A DNA stretch of 6,956 nt. Source: Anaerolineales bacterium UBA2232. Lineage in GTDB: Bacteria > Chloroflexota > Anaerolineae > UBA2200. The DNA is taken from contig DDYO01000249.1 of the NCBI GenBank assembly GCA_002348045.1, positions 1 through 6,956 of the forward strand. Direction: 5' to 3'. Shown here piece after piece: positions 1 to 6,956 of the stretch. Below the pieces are notes generated by a model. The model did not search any database, was not told the DNA's origin, and saw only the letters and a program-made list of their open reading frames with translations. Position 1 is the stretch's first letter; every line of letters begins with the position of its first letter. The position numbers and the translations under genes were made by a program.

Positions 1-3000
1 GCTGATGGCCAGGCCCAGCCCAAACAACAGCCAGACAAAGCGCCGGCGCGGCTCCATATCCCACCGCAGCAGGGCAAGCACAACACCAGCAGCCAAGAGC
101 ACCAAAAAAAGGAAGAACCATTGCCCCTCCTTGAGCAGCCAGGCCAGCAACCCCAGCGACAGGCCCGCAACGGCGGCAATGGGCACGTCCAAGTCCCGCC
201 CCTGGCGCACCAAACGGTTGTAGAGGCCAAGGAATCGCGGTAACCGATCCCAATAGCTCAGGCAGACGCGCAGGGAACGCGCGGCGCCGCCGCTGGCATC
301 GCGCCCAAACAGCTCCGTGCCCAGCCAGGTCACCAGGACGAACAAGAACAGCCCATGGATGACCAGATAGTGCTCCAGAGCCGTGCGAGCACCTTTCCAG
401 CGTTCGATGCTCATGTAGGCGGTGCTGAAACGGGAGAGGAACGGCTGGAAGAATAGATTGCTGAGCAAGAATACCAGCGCGCACCGCCAGGCCACCGCCA
501 GGAGCAGCCGTACATCCAAACGGCCGCGCCGGCCAAACTCACGGAGGAACAAGGCCACTCCAGCAACGATCAAGTACGTCGGATAGTCCCACGAATTGGT
601 CGGACGCATGGCGCCCACCGTCAAGCCCAGCACCGCCAACAACAGCAGCTCGCCCCAGTCCACCCCTCGAGCCATCAGCGCGACGGCGCGTCTCCAGTTG
701 CCGCGCAGTTCACCCACGATGTTGAACCCGGCGGTCCCGGCCCAGGCAAATATGGGGCGCGCCTCCCGCTGGATGGTAGCGACGGCAAGGCCCAGCACCA
801 ACAGGCCAAAGGGCAGAGCGATCAAGTGGGCATGTAGATCCGCATAGAGGAACGTAAAGAACGGAAACTCGTTGATTTCACCGTTGGTCATCACCCGGGA
901 CGGGTTCCAATACCACCACTCGGGGCGCATCACGAGACGACGACCGCTGTTCCACCATCGCGAGATGCCCGATATCAGACGGGCGAGGCCGTTCAGCAAA
1001 CTGCTGCTGCTGCGAGCTTCCACGCTTCCCATGTCGATCCAGGTCTTGAGCAACACACCAATCTCAGCCAGGTTGCCCAGCACCGCCACCAGTACCGCGG
1101 CACAAGCTCCCCACCAGACAGCCCTCTGACTCCAACCCGGGCGGCCGTCCCTCGGATTGTGGGTCAGGTTGTAGGTCACGCAAAACGCGCCCATGGCGGT
1201 CAGTGAAGCCAGCAGCGGAATGGCGAGATTGTAGGCCACCCAGGGCACAATGCCCGTCAGTTTAATCAGGGTAGCCACGATGATCTGTCCAAAATAGTAG
1301 TAGTTGAGATAGCCGCCGGCGAACCAGGGATCGTATGGCGGGAACGTGGTGCTCTTGATCACGGCATTGAGATAGGCCAGGTCCATGGGCTTTTCCCCGC
1401 CCATGACGGGATGCCACAGGTCGGGGTTGCCCCAGCGGATCAGGAGAAAGAGCCCAAAGAATCCCAGGAAGAGCAGCTCGTTGATGACGATCAACTGACG
1501 ATGCTCCCGCCAGAAGGACAACATCGCATCACGACGAGTCCAGAACAGCGCCACTCCAATCAGGGCGAGTCCCAGAAGGACCAGACTGATGGTCAGGCGG
1601 GTGTACGTGGTCCAGCCCAGGCTCACTGCCATCCAGGTGATCCAGGTCAGCAGGAGGATGCCCAAGGTCTTGCTGAGGATATAGCCCCGGTCCGACAAGG
1701 AGCGGAACAGGACATCCGCGACCGGCAGGGCAACGATGCCCAGGATCTCCACCAGCAGCAGCCAGAAGAATACGGGGAGAAGGTTGCTGAGGCTCCGCCG
1801 GTCAAAGATCGCCGACCACGTGCCTCCCGCTTGCTGTGCCGTTGCCTCTTCGGGAGTCAGCTGAAGTCCGTTCTTCCAAGCAGGCACCTCGATGGGTTTC
1901 AGTCGGGCGATGGTGTCAAAGTTGATGCCATCACCGAGCAGCTCGCGGGTACGTTCTCGGGCATACGCCTCGGTCTTCCTAAAGATCGTGACTTTGGGAT
2001 GATCGTAAACGGTGAACGCCTCTTCAGCGTCGTCGTCGTTGAACTCGATGGGTCCCAGGTTGGGCCGAGAGGTAAAGGTCTTGATCAGTTCAAACCCAAG
2101 CTCGCCGCTGAACAGGTATTCGTAGTAGCGGGTGGTCATGGGATAGCGCATGGGCAGGCGAGGAATGGACCCATACAGCCGGTTGCTGCTCAGGATGATA
2201 TAGTCGGCCCGGTCGGTCCAGTCCACGAACCAACCGAGCTTCTCCGGCACATCCTCGTGGTAAGGCTCGAAACGGACATCGTAATAAGTGCCCTCCGCGT
2301 AGCCGTTTCGGCCGCCTACCCCACCCCAGGGCAGGATGTCGTCCCAGTTCTCCCAGCCGATCGTAGATCCTGCCGGGATGTTGTCATAGATCCACAGCGA
2401 AGCGGCGACACGGGTCAAGGGACGAGTATAGATCTGCACAAAAGCGACCGCGTAAAGAAGCGTGCCGACCGCAACCGCTGTGAGAGCCGCCAGGGCAACG
2501 GGCCGCGCCCAGCGGAACTGGATCCCCCGCGCCCAACTCCAGAGCCGCACCAGGCCATAGGCGGCCAACAAGGCCATAAAGGGGTAAAACGGCAGCAGGT
2601 AGCGGGAGTTCTTGATGAACTGCGTCGAGTGATACAGAAACGCCAGGGTGGTCCACGCCAGCACCAGCGTGGTGTTGAGCAACACCTGCGGCAGATCGCG
2701 CAACCTTCGAGACAGCATCCCGCGCCCCCATTCCACCCACGCGGCCCCCCACGCCACCCAGCTGGCTATGCCCAGCGGAAGGCCGACCATCCACAGGACC
2801 ATGTTCTGCAGCGTAAACAGAATCGGCGCTCGGCCGGCCCACTGGTGGCTGGGAAAGTAGTCGCCCTTACCGCTGAGGATGGGCTGCCAGTTGCGCATGT
2901 CCTTCATCCACGCCTCCGCCAGCCTCAGCCCAAAGAACCCGGGTCCCTGAAAACTGTAGGGCTGAACGATACGGAACGCAAACAGTCCCAGTACCATGCC

Positions 3001-4035
3001 GAATGCGAAGCGCAGCGAGACGGCGTAGGCCACGTCCAGCCAGTGGGGCACGACCCACGTTGGGGCAGCCAGGTCGCTCGCAACCGAGCCCATGACCGCC
3101 GCCGCCGGCCCAGTCGAAGTTGGTCTCGCTACGGCACACGCTTCTCCGGGTTCCTTGGTCACATTGCTGCCAGGCTCCCACCTCACAGCGACCCGAATTC
3201 CGCCAAAAGAGAGCTCCCATTCACGGATGGCAGCCACAGGGTCAGGCTGTGCAACAAGTCCAGGCTCCGCTGGGATCGGGGTACGCAGCAAATCATGGAA
3301 GCGCACCGCACCGGCGAGGCCGATGATGGGCGCAAAGATGGCCAGGTTGATGCGGCAAGCCAAAGCCAGGCCAAAACTGACGCCCATGGCGGCATAGTCC
3401 CGCCACCAGCCCCGCTCAGCCACCCCCAGCGTAAAGTAGAATGTCAGCACCAGGAAGGTGGCGGCAAAACTGTCGGTGGTGAAAAAGTGCGACTGCTGAA
3501 TGTTGATGACGAGACAGGCGGTGAGGAAAGCAGTCAGAAGACCGACACGCTTGCCCCACAACCTGCGGCCGATGAAGAACATGACGAACACGGTCACCAG
3601 ATCAAAACTGGCAGCCAATACCCTGCCCACGAGATGAATGTGCTCCCCGTCCCCCATGTTGACCAGCTCGCCCACGAACTTGGTCAGGAAAAGGGGCAGC
3701 GTCCCGTAGACAAAGCTGCTGCCACGGTTGTAGGGGTTCAGCGGAGAACGGGCTGTGTCAAAGTACTCCCCCAGGCTGCGGGGAAGTTGCAGGGACATGG
3801 TCACCATCCAGATGTGGCGCTCGTCCGGATGGAGGTGAGTGTCATCGTCCCAGTTCACGCCTGTGAAGCGAAAGGCCGCGCCCATCAGGATGATGAGGAC
3901 CAGCGCCAGGCGCACCACGTGATCGCTCCGCAACAGGCCGAGCGCCTGGCTCCAGATGTTTCGCCACTGCGGGAACCGCCATCGGGGGAGACGAGTCGGC
4001 GCACCGTTTCCGGGCACCAACGGGCTCTTTACCAT
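1..4035 (-). CDS. Giant membrane protein: GT39/PMT-like glycosyltransferase fused to YYY/DUF2298 domain (C-terminus cut by window edge)
   Basis: A single frame runs without a stop from 4041/4035 to base 1, with 1345 codons visible from the ATG at 4035. Residues about 40-690 look like a GT-C transferase. After the first membrane helix comes NWDDD then HPDER (D71-E72, the expected catalytic acidic loop). SHFFTTDSF (about 183-191) follows, then about ten helices, RYLLPFYP (478-485) and an extracytoplasmic region ending in VYDHPKVTIF (676-685). A polar linker (about 688-745) leads to a second multi-helix block with the YYY/DUF2298 hallmarks: NPDLWHP (870-876), GGEKPMD (879-885), PPYDPW (899-904), NYYYFG (911-916), NGEINEFPFF (1051-1060), DLHAH (1066-1070) and TNSWDYPTY (1146-1154). 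The transferase half should use a polyprenyl-phosphate sugar outside the membrane; the YYY function is unknown. The ATG at 4035 is preferred because AGGAG lies 8 nt upstream; the ATG at 4041 has only 2 nt. It lies 9-15 nt behind the preceding gene. A polar insert occupies about residues 251-323. More YYY or TPR sequence may follow off the edge. Confidence 0.9.
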   Translation of the reverse strand, partial: MVKSPLVPGNGAPTRLPRWRFPQWRNIWSQALGLLRSDHVVRLALVLIILMGAAFRFTGVNWDDDTHLHPDERHIWMVTMSLQLPRSLGEYFDTARSPLNPYNRGSSFVYGTLPLFLTKFVGELVNMGDGEHIHLVGRVLAASFDLVTVFVMFFIGRRLWGKRVGLLTAFLTACLVINIQQSHFFTTDSFAATFLVLTFYFTLGVAERGWWRDYAAMGVSFGLALACRINLAIFAPIIGLAGAVRFHDLLRTPIPAEPGLVAQPDPVAAIREWELSFGGIRVAVRWEPGSNVTKEPGEACAVARPTSTGPAAAVMGSVASDLAAPTWVVPHWLDVAYAVSLRFAFGMVLGLFAFRIVQPYSFQGPGFFGLRLAEAWMKDMRNWQPILSGKGDYFPSHQWAGRAPILFTLQNMVLWMVGLPLGIASWVAWGAAWVEWGRGMLSRRLRDLPQVLLNTTLVLAWTTLAFLYHSTQFIKNSRYLLPFYPFMALLAAYGLVRLWSWARGIQFRWARPVALAALTAVAVGTLLYAVAFVQIYTRPLTRVAASLWIYDNIPAGSTIGWENWDDILPWGGVGGRNGYAEGTYYDVRFEPYHEDVPEKLGWFVDWTDRADYIILSSNRLYGSIPRLPMRYPMTTRYYEYLFSGELGFELIKTFTSRPNLGPIEFNDDDAEEAFTVYDHPKVTIFRKTEAYARERTRELLGDGINFDTIARLKPIEVPAWKNGLQLTPEEATAQQAGGTWSAIFDRRSLSNLLPVFFWLLLVEILGIVALPVADVLFRSLSDRGYILSKTLGILLLTWITWMAVSLGWTTYTRLTISLVLLGLALIGVALFWTRRDAMLSFWREHRQLIVINELLFLGFFGLFLLIRWGNPDLWHPVMGGEKPMDLAYLNAVIKSTTFPPYDPWFAGGYLNYYYFGQIIVATLIKLTGIVPWVAYNLAIPLLASLTAMGAFCVTYNLTHNPRDGRPGWSQRAVWWGACAAVLVAVLGNLAEIGVLLKTWIDMGSVEARSSSSLLNGLARLISGISRWWNSGRRLVMRPEWWYWNPSRVMTNGEINEFPFFTFLYADLHAHLIALPFGLLVLGLAVATIQREARPIFAWAGTAGFNIVGELRGNWRRAVALMARGVDWGELLLLAVLGLTVGAMRPTNSWDYPTYLIVAGVALFLREFGRRGRLDVRLLLAVAWRCALVFLLSNLFFQPFLSRFSTAYMSIERWKGARTALEHYLVIHGLFLFVLVTWLGTELFGRDASGGAARSLRVCLSYWDRLPRFLGLYNRLVRQGRDLDVPIAAVAGLSLGLLAWLLKEGQWFFLFLVLLAAGVVLALLRWDMEPRRRFVWLLFGLGLAIS

Positions 4036-4043
4036 ATCCATGT

Positions 4044-4048
4044 CTCCT
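4044..4048 (-). promoter_or_regulatory. Shine-Dalgarno AGGAG of the GT39-YYY fusion gene
   Basis: AGGAG on the minus strand lies 8 nt before the ATG at 4035 and only 2 nt before the ATG at 4041. The normal spacing favours 4035. It follows within 3 nt of the stop codon of the preceding gene (TGA at 4053-4051), so a ribosome ending there could re-initiate, which suggests translational coupling. Confidence 0.7.
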
Positions 4049-4050
4049 GA

Positions 4051-6108
4051 TCAGGGTAACTCGTAAGCCACAAAGAGGAGCGCTTGATCCCGTCCGTTAA
4101 AGTCCACCACCGATCCCCCCGGACACCGGCCGCGCCATCCCTCTAGTTCAACCAATCGTTCCGGGACAAACACGAACACGGCCGGCGGGCACGGCAAGTT
4201 CTCGCCCAACCCCCAGTGGAATTCCGCCACATCCTGGACCCGCGCCCGGGGCGCCAGGAACAGGAGGGTCGGCGCATCAGCATAGACACGGGGCGCTCCC
4301 GCCCAGAAGACGCTGATTTCTCGATCCAGGTTCCTGAGGTAACGCCCTGCCGTGTCCACCAACTCGCTGTTGCCTTCAAGGAAATAGCCGCCGGGGGTAT
4401 AGACCTGAAAGTAGAAACGGACGTTGCCCCAACCGATGGCCACTATCACCACCAGCAACACGATGATCGACAAGGGCCTGCTGACAGCGAAGCAATTGTG
4501 CGCCAGACTCCACAATCTGTCAAGCCCCAGGGCCGCCAGGAGGCAAACCAGCGGACTCAGGATGACCAGGCGCTGGCTGGCCGGAGGGTCGACCAGCAGT
4601 ATGGCGCCGAACACCAGGACCAGGACCAAGGATAGCGCCACGGACAGCGCCGCTCGGCCGTTGGCGCCCCGGACCAGGGTCACGGCGCCAAACACGGCCA
4701 ACACCGCCATGAAATAGTCTAGCAGGGGGATCGGCGCTCCGTACAGGACGCTGGTATCGGTATAGTAGTGAAAGGCCAAAACGGACCGCACCACATGCTG
4801 AGCTACGACCTGCAACGCGCTGACACCCTCGAGCCCAGCCGTTTCCGCCAACCATCCGGAGCGCAGGATGCTGATCTGGGCAAACCGGAAGGACCACTCG
4901 TCGGGGTGGGCGACAAAGTGAAACGCCAGAGGCGCCGTGGTCAGGCCCAGCGTTGCCGCCGCCCCTAACCAACCCCAGCCCAACGAGGCCCGTGCCTTGC
5001 CCCAGCCAGCAACTTCCCGTACGACCACCCCGAGGACGACCAGCGGCAGGGCGCGGGAACCCCAGTAGCCATACTGGGCAAGGCCCAGCACCATGCCCAG
5101 GCACGCCCACGGCCAGACCTGCCTTTCCTCGAGGGCACGGTCTAGCCAATAGAGAGTCCAGACCAGAAACAGAGCATCCCAAACGTTGTTCAGCCCCAGC
5201 CGGCTATAGTGCAGATGAAAGTGGTACGTCGTCAGCAGGGCGGCCGCAATCAGCGCCACTCGGAAGCTACACCAGCGGCGGACGGCAACGTACAGACCCG
5301 GCACTGCCAGCGCGCCCGCCAGCGCAGACGTGATACGCAGGGCGGTAATGGAGTATCCCAGCAACCGCTGCGAGGCAGCCAGCAGTACAAAGTACAGGGA
5401 GGGGTGCGAAAACCAGCCAGTGCCGAACCAGCTGCGAAGCGAGCCCGAGAGCACCCTTTGGCCCTCCAGGCCGATGGCCGCCTCGTCGCCCGCCAGCAGG
5501 GCGGGGACGGAGGCCAGCGCCACCAGGCGCAGCCCCAGGGCGACGGCTGTCAGGCCCACGATGGCGATACTCCCGCGTTCGGAAGCAGGTCGACGGCCAG
5601 GAATCACAGAGCTCGTCCGGGCAGCGATAAGGGCGGCAAGGCCACTCGCCACCCAGCAGAGTACCGCCAGGCCATTGCGCTGGCGGGACACGGCCCACAG
5701 GCACAGACCACACGCTGCCGCGGCTGCACCCCAAGCGCCCTTTGTCCAGGCCGAGCGAGCGGGGGCGGGCGGGCCAAGATCGGGCTGCGAGGTGGCATGG
5801 GGGAGATACGACGGGGCGCATCGCGCCAGCGGCCAGAAGAGGACCACTGCGCCAAGGTAGAGGAGGGAGCCCAATCCCAGGTTCCGGGGCGGTCCCGTCC
5901 AGGCGTACTGAGCCAGCAGCCCAGCCGTTAGCGCCAGGACCAGCCGCGCACCACCCTCGCTGCTCCGCTGGCCATTCACAGCGGTCCTCTCGGGTTCTGG
6001 GAGCGAGGGCAAGCCTGGCTCCCTCGCGGCGCCGGCGTCCTGGGCGGCTCGGCGCTGTACACTCCGCAGTTCAGGGGCTGGGAACACGAGCACGGGCCAG
6101 CGCCTCAC
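4051..6108 (-). CDS. GT39/PMT-like membrane glycosyltransferase, complete
   Basis: This up to 685-residue polytopic protein looks like a GT-C glycosyltransferase of the GT39/PMT_2 group, expected to move a sugar from a polyprenyl-phosphate donor to an acceptor on the outer face of the membrane. Numbered from the GTG at 6108, helices lie at about 54-69, 80-97, 122-139, 145-163 and 180-199. The first large loop then carries GDEA (207-210), matching the conserved acidic DE motif of the family. HYSRLGLNN (300-308) with D311 is the second recognisable motif, and DPPASQRLVILSP (507-519) resembles the late R..P motif. A final helix (about 546-562) precedes a C-terminal extracytoplasmic region of about 120 residues with two cysteines (C640, C662) that could pair. 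The first 43 residues are Pro/Arg/Ala-rich and not membrane-like. A GTG at 5979, preceded by GAGAGG with 6 nt spacing, would begin the protein just before the first helix and may be the true start. The gene ends 9-15 nt before the giant fusion gene. The sugar and acceptor are unknown. Confidence 0.87.
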   Translation of the reverse strand: MRRWPVLVFPAPELRSVQRRAAQDAGAAREPGLPSLPEPERTAVNGQRSSEGGARLVLALTAGLLAQYAWTGPPRNLGLGSLLYLGAVVLFWPLARCAPSYLPHATSQPDLGPPAPARSAWTKGAWGAAAAACGLCLWAVSRQRNGLAVLCWVASGLAALIAARTSSVIPGRRPASERGSIAIVGLTAVALGLRLVALASVPALLAGDEAAIGLEGQRVLSGSLRSWFGTGWFSHPSLYFVLLAASQRLLGYSITALRITSALAGALAVPGLYVAVRRWCSFRVALIAAALLTTYHFHLHYSRLGLNNVWDALFLVWTLYWLDRALEERQVWPWACLGMVLGLAQYGYWGSRALPLVVLGVVVREVAGWGKARASLGWGWLGAAATLGLTTAPLAFHFVAHPDEWSFRFAQISILRSGWLAETAGLEGVSALQVVAQHVVRSVLAFHYYTDTSVLYGAPIPLLDYFMAVLAVFGAVTLVRGANGRAALSVALSLVLVLVFGAILLVDPPASQRLVILSPLVCLLAALGLDRLWSLAHNCFAVSRPLSIIVLLVVIVAIGWGNVRFYFQVYTPGGYFLEGNSELVDTAGRYLRNLDREISVFWAGAPRVYADAPTLLFLAPRARVQDVAEFHWGLGENLPCPPAVFVFVPERLVELEGWRGRCPGGSVVDFNGRDQALLFVAYELP
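5986..5990 (-). promoter_or_regulatory. Possible Shine-Dalgarno (AGAGG) for an alternative start at 5979
   Basis: AGAGG on the minus strand lies 6 nt before a GTG at 5979-5977, in frame with the complete GT39-like gene. This start would remove a 43-residue Pro/Arg/Ala-rich leader and put the N-terminus a few residues before the first membrane helix. The upstream GTG at 6108 has only a GAGG about 3 nt away, which is poor spacing. The choice between them is not settled by the sequence alone. Confidence 0.45.
6003..6027 (-). repeat. GC-rich inverted repeat (7-bp stem) near the 5' end of the complete GT39-like gene
   Basis: GCGAGGG and CCCTCGC form a perfect 7-bp stem around an 11-nt loop that itself contains AGCC/GGCT. 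No T-run follows on the minus strand, so it is not an intrinsic terminator. If the gene starts at GTG 5979, the hairpin falls in a 133-nt leader, just upstream of the ribosome site, where it could affect translation or transcript stability. If the gene starts at 6108 it is coding sequence and may be chance in GC-rich DNA. Confidence 0.4.
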
Positions 6109-6112
6109 GCCC

Positions 6113-6956
6113 TCAGCGCTGTGCCGGCGCGAAGAAGATGTTAAAGTCCTTGTCCGGAAGTGACGCCTGGAACCTCCAGAGAAGTCCGTTCGGGTAGCGC
6201 CGGAAAAGCCATGCCTCCGCTTCCTGGTTGACCGGATTGTAGAGGAACAACCGCGTCCGATTCTCCTGCAGCAAAGGCTCGCCCTGGCGCAAGTCCATGA
6301 TCAGGTTGTTCCAGGTCATATCTCGCAGGGTTACCGATACGGCGCGATGATCCACCCAATGAGGCGTGCCGATGATCCAGGCGTCGTGGATGCTCCCAAA
6401 GTTGTCCCCAAATCCGCGGATCACTCGGGCCATGTCGGATGCATTCCAGGAAGACCGCCGGTAATGGGCATCATAGTCCACAAAATAGGCGTGCATGTTG
6501 ATCTGCAGGGCTTGGACCAGGAGCAAGCTGCCCAGCACCGCAACCAGGACAGCGCCGGTCCCCCCCCTCAGGGCGCGGCGGAGCAGTCGGCCTACCCAGT
6601 ACAGCGGCACCGTAAGGACCAGCACCACAAGAGGGATGACTCCGGCGGCTCGAATGTTGCTTGGGTTCTCGATGGGAAAAGCGATGGCCAAAGTTGAGGG
6701 CAACAGCACGATAAAGGCGCTCACCCAGACATAGAGGGCCAATGGCCGCCGCCGGACAAGCAGAAGGTAAAGAAAGTACGCTGCGCCCAGCAGCAAGAGC
6801 CCACCACTGATATAGTCAAGCGCCGGGCGGAAGGGGATGCTCTGCGGCCAGGCTGCATCGCCGGTCCAGTTGAACATCAGCAGGGCTCGGCGGACATTGT
6901 CCGCGAACACCCGCAACGGCTCTTGTCCGATGGGACGTTCCAGATCTGTGGTGATC
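6113..6956 (-). CDS. GT39/PMT-like membrane glycosyltransferase, C-terminal 280 residues (N-terminus beyond the right edge)
   Basis: The frame is open at the right edge and ends in TGA at 6115-6113. An apparent start at 6916 is a TTG inside continuous coding sequence, so it is not used as the start. In visible numbering, MFNWTGD (about 27-33) and the Pro/Asp pair before a helix (about 44-66) look like the late membrane part of Chloroflexota GT39-like proteins. IENPSNIRAAGVIP (about 95-108) matches the family's conserved NPS.LRA..P-type motif. Helices follow at about 108-121 and 131-151. The last ~130 residues are polar and probably extracytoplasmic, rich in Trp, Tyr and Arg (for example SSWNASDMARVI and TPHWVDH). 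The catalytic DE loop would lie in the missing N-terminal part, so activity cannot be judged. A run of eight G on the coding strand sits in this gene. The next gene begins 4 nt (GTG 6108) or 133 nt (GTG 5979) downstream, consistent with one operon. The GT39-like assignment is fairly sure; the substrate is unknown. Confidence 0.8.
   Translation of the reverse strand, partial: ITTDLERPIGQEPLRVFADNVRRALLMFNWTGDAAWPQSIPFRPALDYISGGLLLLGAAYFLYLLLVRRRPLALYVWVSAFIVLLPSTLAIAFPIENPSNIRAAGVIPLVVLVLTVPLYWVGRLLRRALRGGTGAVLVAVLGSLLLVQALQINMHAYFVDYDAHYRRSSWNASDMARVIRGFGDNFGSIHDAWIIGTPHWVDHRAVSVTLRDMTWNNLIMDLRQGEPLLQENRTRLFLYNPVNQEAEAWLFRRYPNGLLWRFQASLPDKDFNIFFAPAQR

Noticed and set aside
104..110. A run of seven A on the plus strand (T7 in the gene sense), a possible slippage site.
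   Set aside because: It encodes Leu-Phe-Leu in a membrane helix, where T-rich codons are expected. The frame is intact on both sides and there is no downstream stimulatory structure I can support.
5..1129. Small plus-strand frames at 5-223, 596-847 and 872-1129.
   Set aside because: This stretch is continuously coding on the minus strand (the YYY domain), and the plus-strand peptides show no family resemblance.
2384..3395. Minus-strand frames of 70-152 codons in other phases, which could suggest a frameshifted or split gene.
   Set aside because: Codon-by-codon reading of the main minus frame through this region shows no stop, and GT39-like sequence continues on both sides, so no frameshift is needed.
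1411..4050. An 879-codon open frame on the plus strand.
   Set aside because: Its codons are exact reverse complements of the codons of the minus-strand fusion gene, which carries clear GT39 and YYY motifs and coherent membrane helices. It stays open only because that gene uses no TTA, CTA or TCA codons there (four in the whole visible gene). The product is Gln/Arg/Pro/His-rich and low-complexity, with no recognisable domain.
5209..5931. A 240-codon plus-strand frame, with other overlapping frames of 70-220 codons on both strands across 4143-6197.
   Set aside because: They lie opposite or out of phase with the GT39-like gene at 4051-6108, are Arg/Pro/Gly/Ala-rich, and lack motifs or plausible ribosome sites. 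They are typical GC-rich shadow frames.
6003..6027. The GC hairpin as an intrinsic terminator between the two GT39-like genes.
   Set aside because: No T-run follows the stem on the minus strand, and it may lie inside the coding sequence.

Overview
The window is a GC-rich (about 60% by eye), gene-dense stretch in which every credible gene lies on the minus strand. It holds part of one tightly packed cluster of three genes, all encoding large polytopic membrane proteins of the GT-C (dolichol/undecaprenol-phosphate-sugar dependent) glycosyltransferase type. The sequence suggests a Chloroflexota bacterium, probably Anaerolineae-like. The main reason is the YYY/DUF2298 domain with its NYYYFG signature, a family described mainly from Chloroflexi and some Archaea. 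The other two genes also have the form of the long GT39-like proteins common in that phylum. This assignment is inference; there is no rRNA or other taxonomic marker in the window.

Layout in transcription order, from the right edge to the left edge. (1) 6956-6113 is the C-terminal 280 residues of a GT39/PMT-like membrane protein whose N-terminus lies beyond the right edge. (2) 6108-4051 is a complete GT39/PMT-like glycosyltransferase of up to 685 residues; its start is ambiguous, with a GTG at 6108 or a better-spaced GTG at 5979. (3) 4035-1 is a giant open frame, still open at the left edge after 1345 codons. It joins an N-terminal GT39/PMT-like transferase (about residues 40-690) to a C-terminal YYY/DUF2298 multi-membrane domain (from about residue 745 on). 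I read this frame codon by codon from 4041 to 1 and found no stop.

The genes are separated by 4 nt (or 133 nt if the downstream start of gene 2 is used) and by 9-15 nt, so one polycistronic transcript with translational coupling is likely. No promoter or terminator is visible, so the operon extends past both edges. All three products are expected to sit in the cytoplasmic membrane and move sugars from polyprenyl-phosphate donors to acceptors on the outer face, in glycan, glycolipid or protein glycosylation. Substrates cannot be read from the sequence.

The most notable feature is the fusion of a GT39 enzyme to the uncharacterised YYY domain, together with a local motif layout in the YYY half that resembles the GT39 active-site loop. 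I see no mobile element, CRISPR array, RNA gene or defence-type system. The long plus-strand frames, including one of 879 codons, are antisense shadows.
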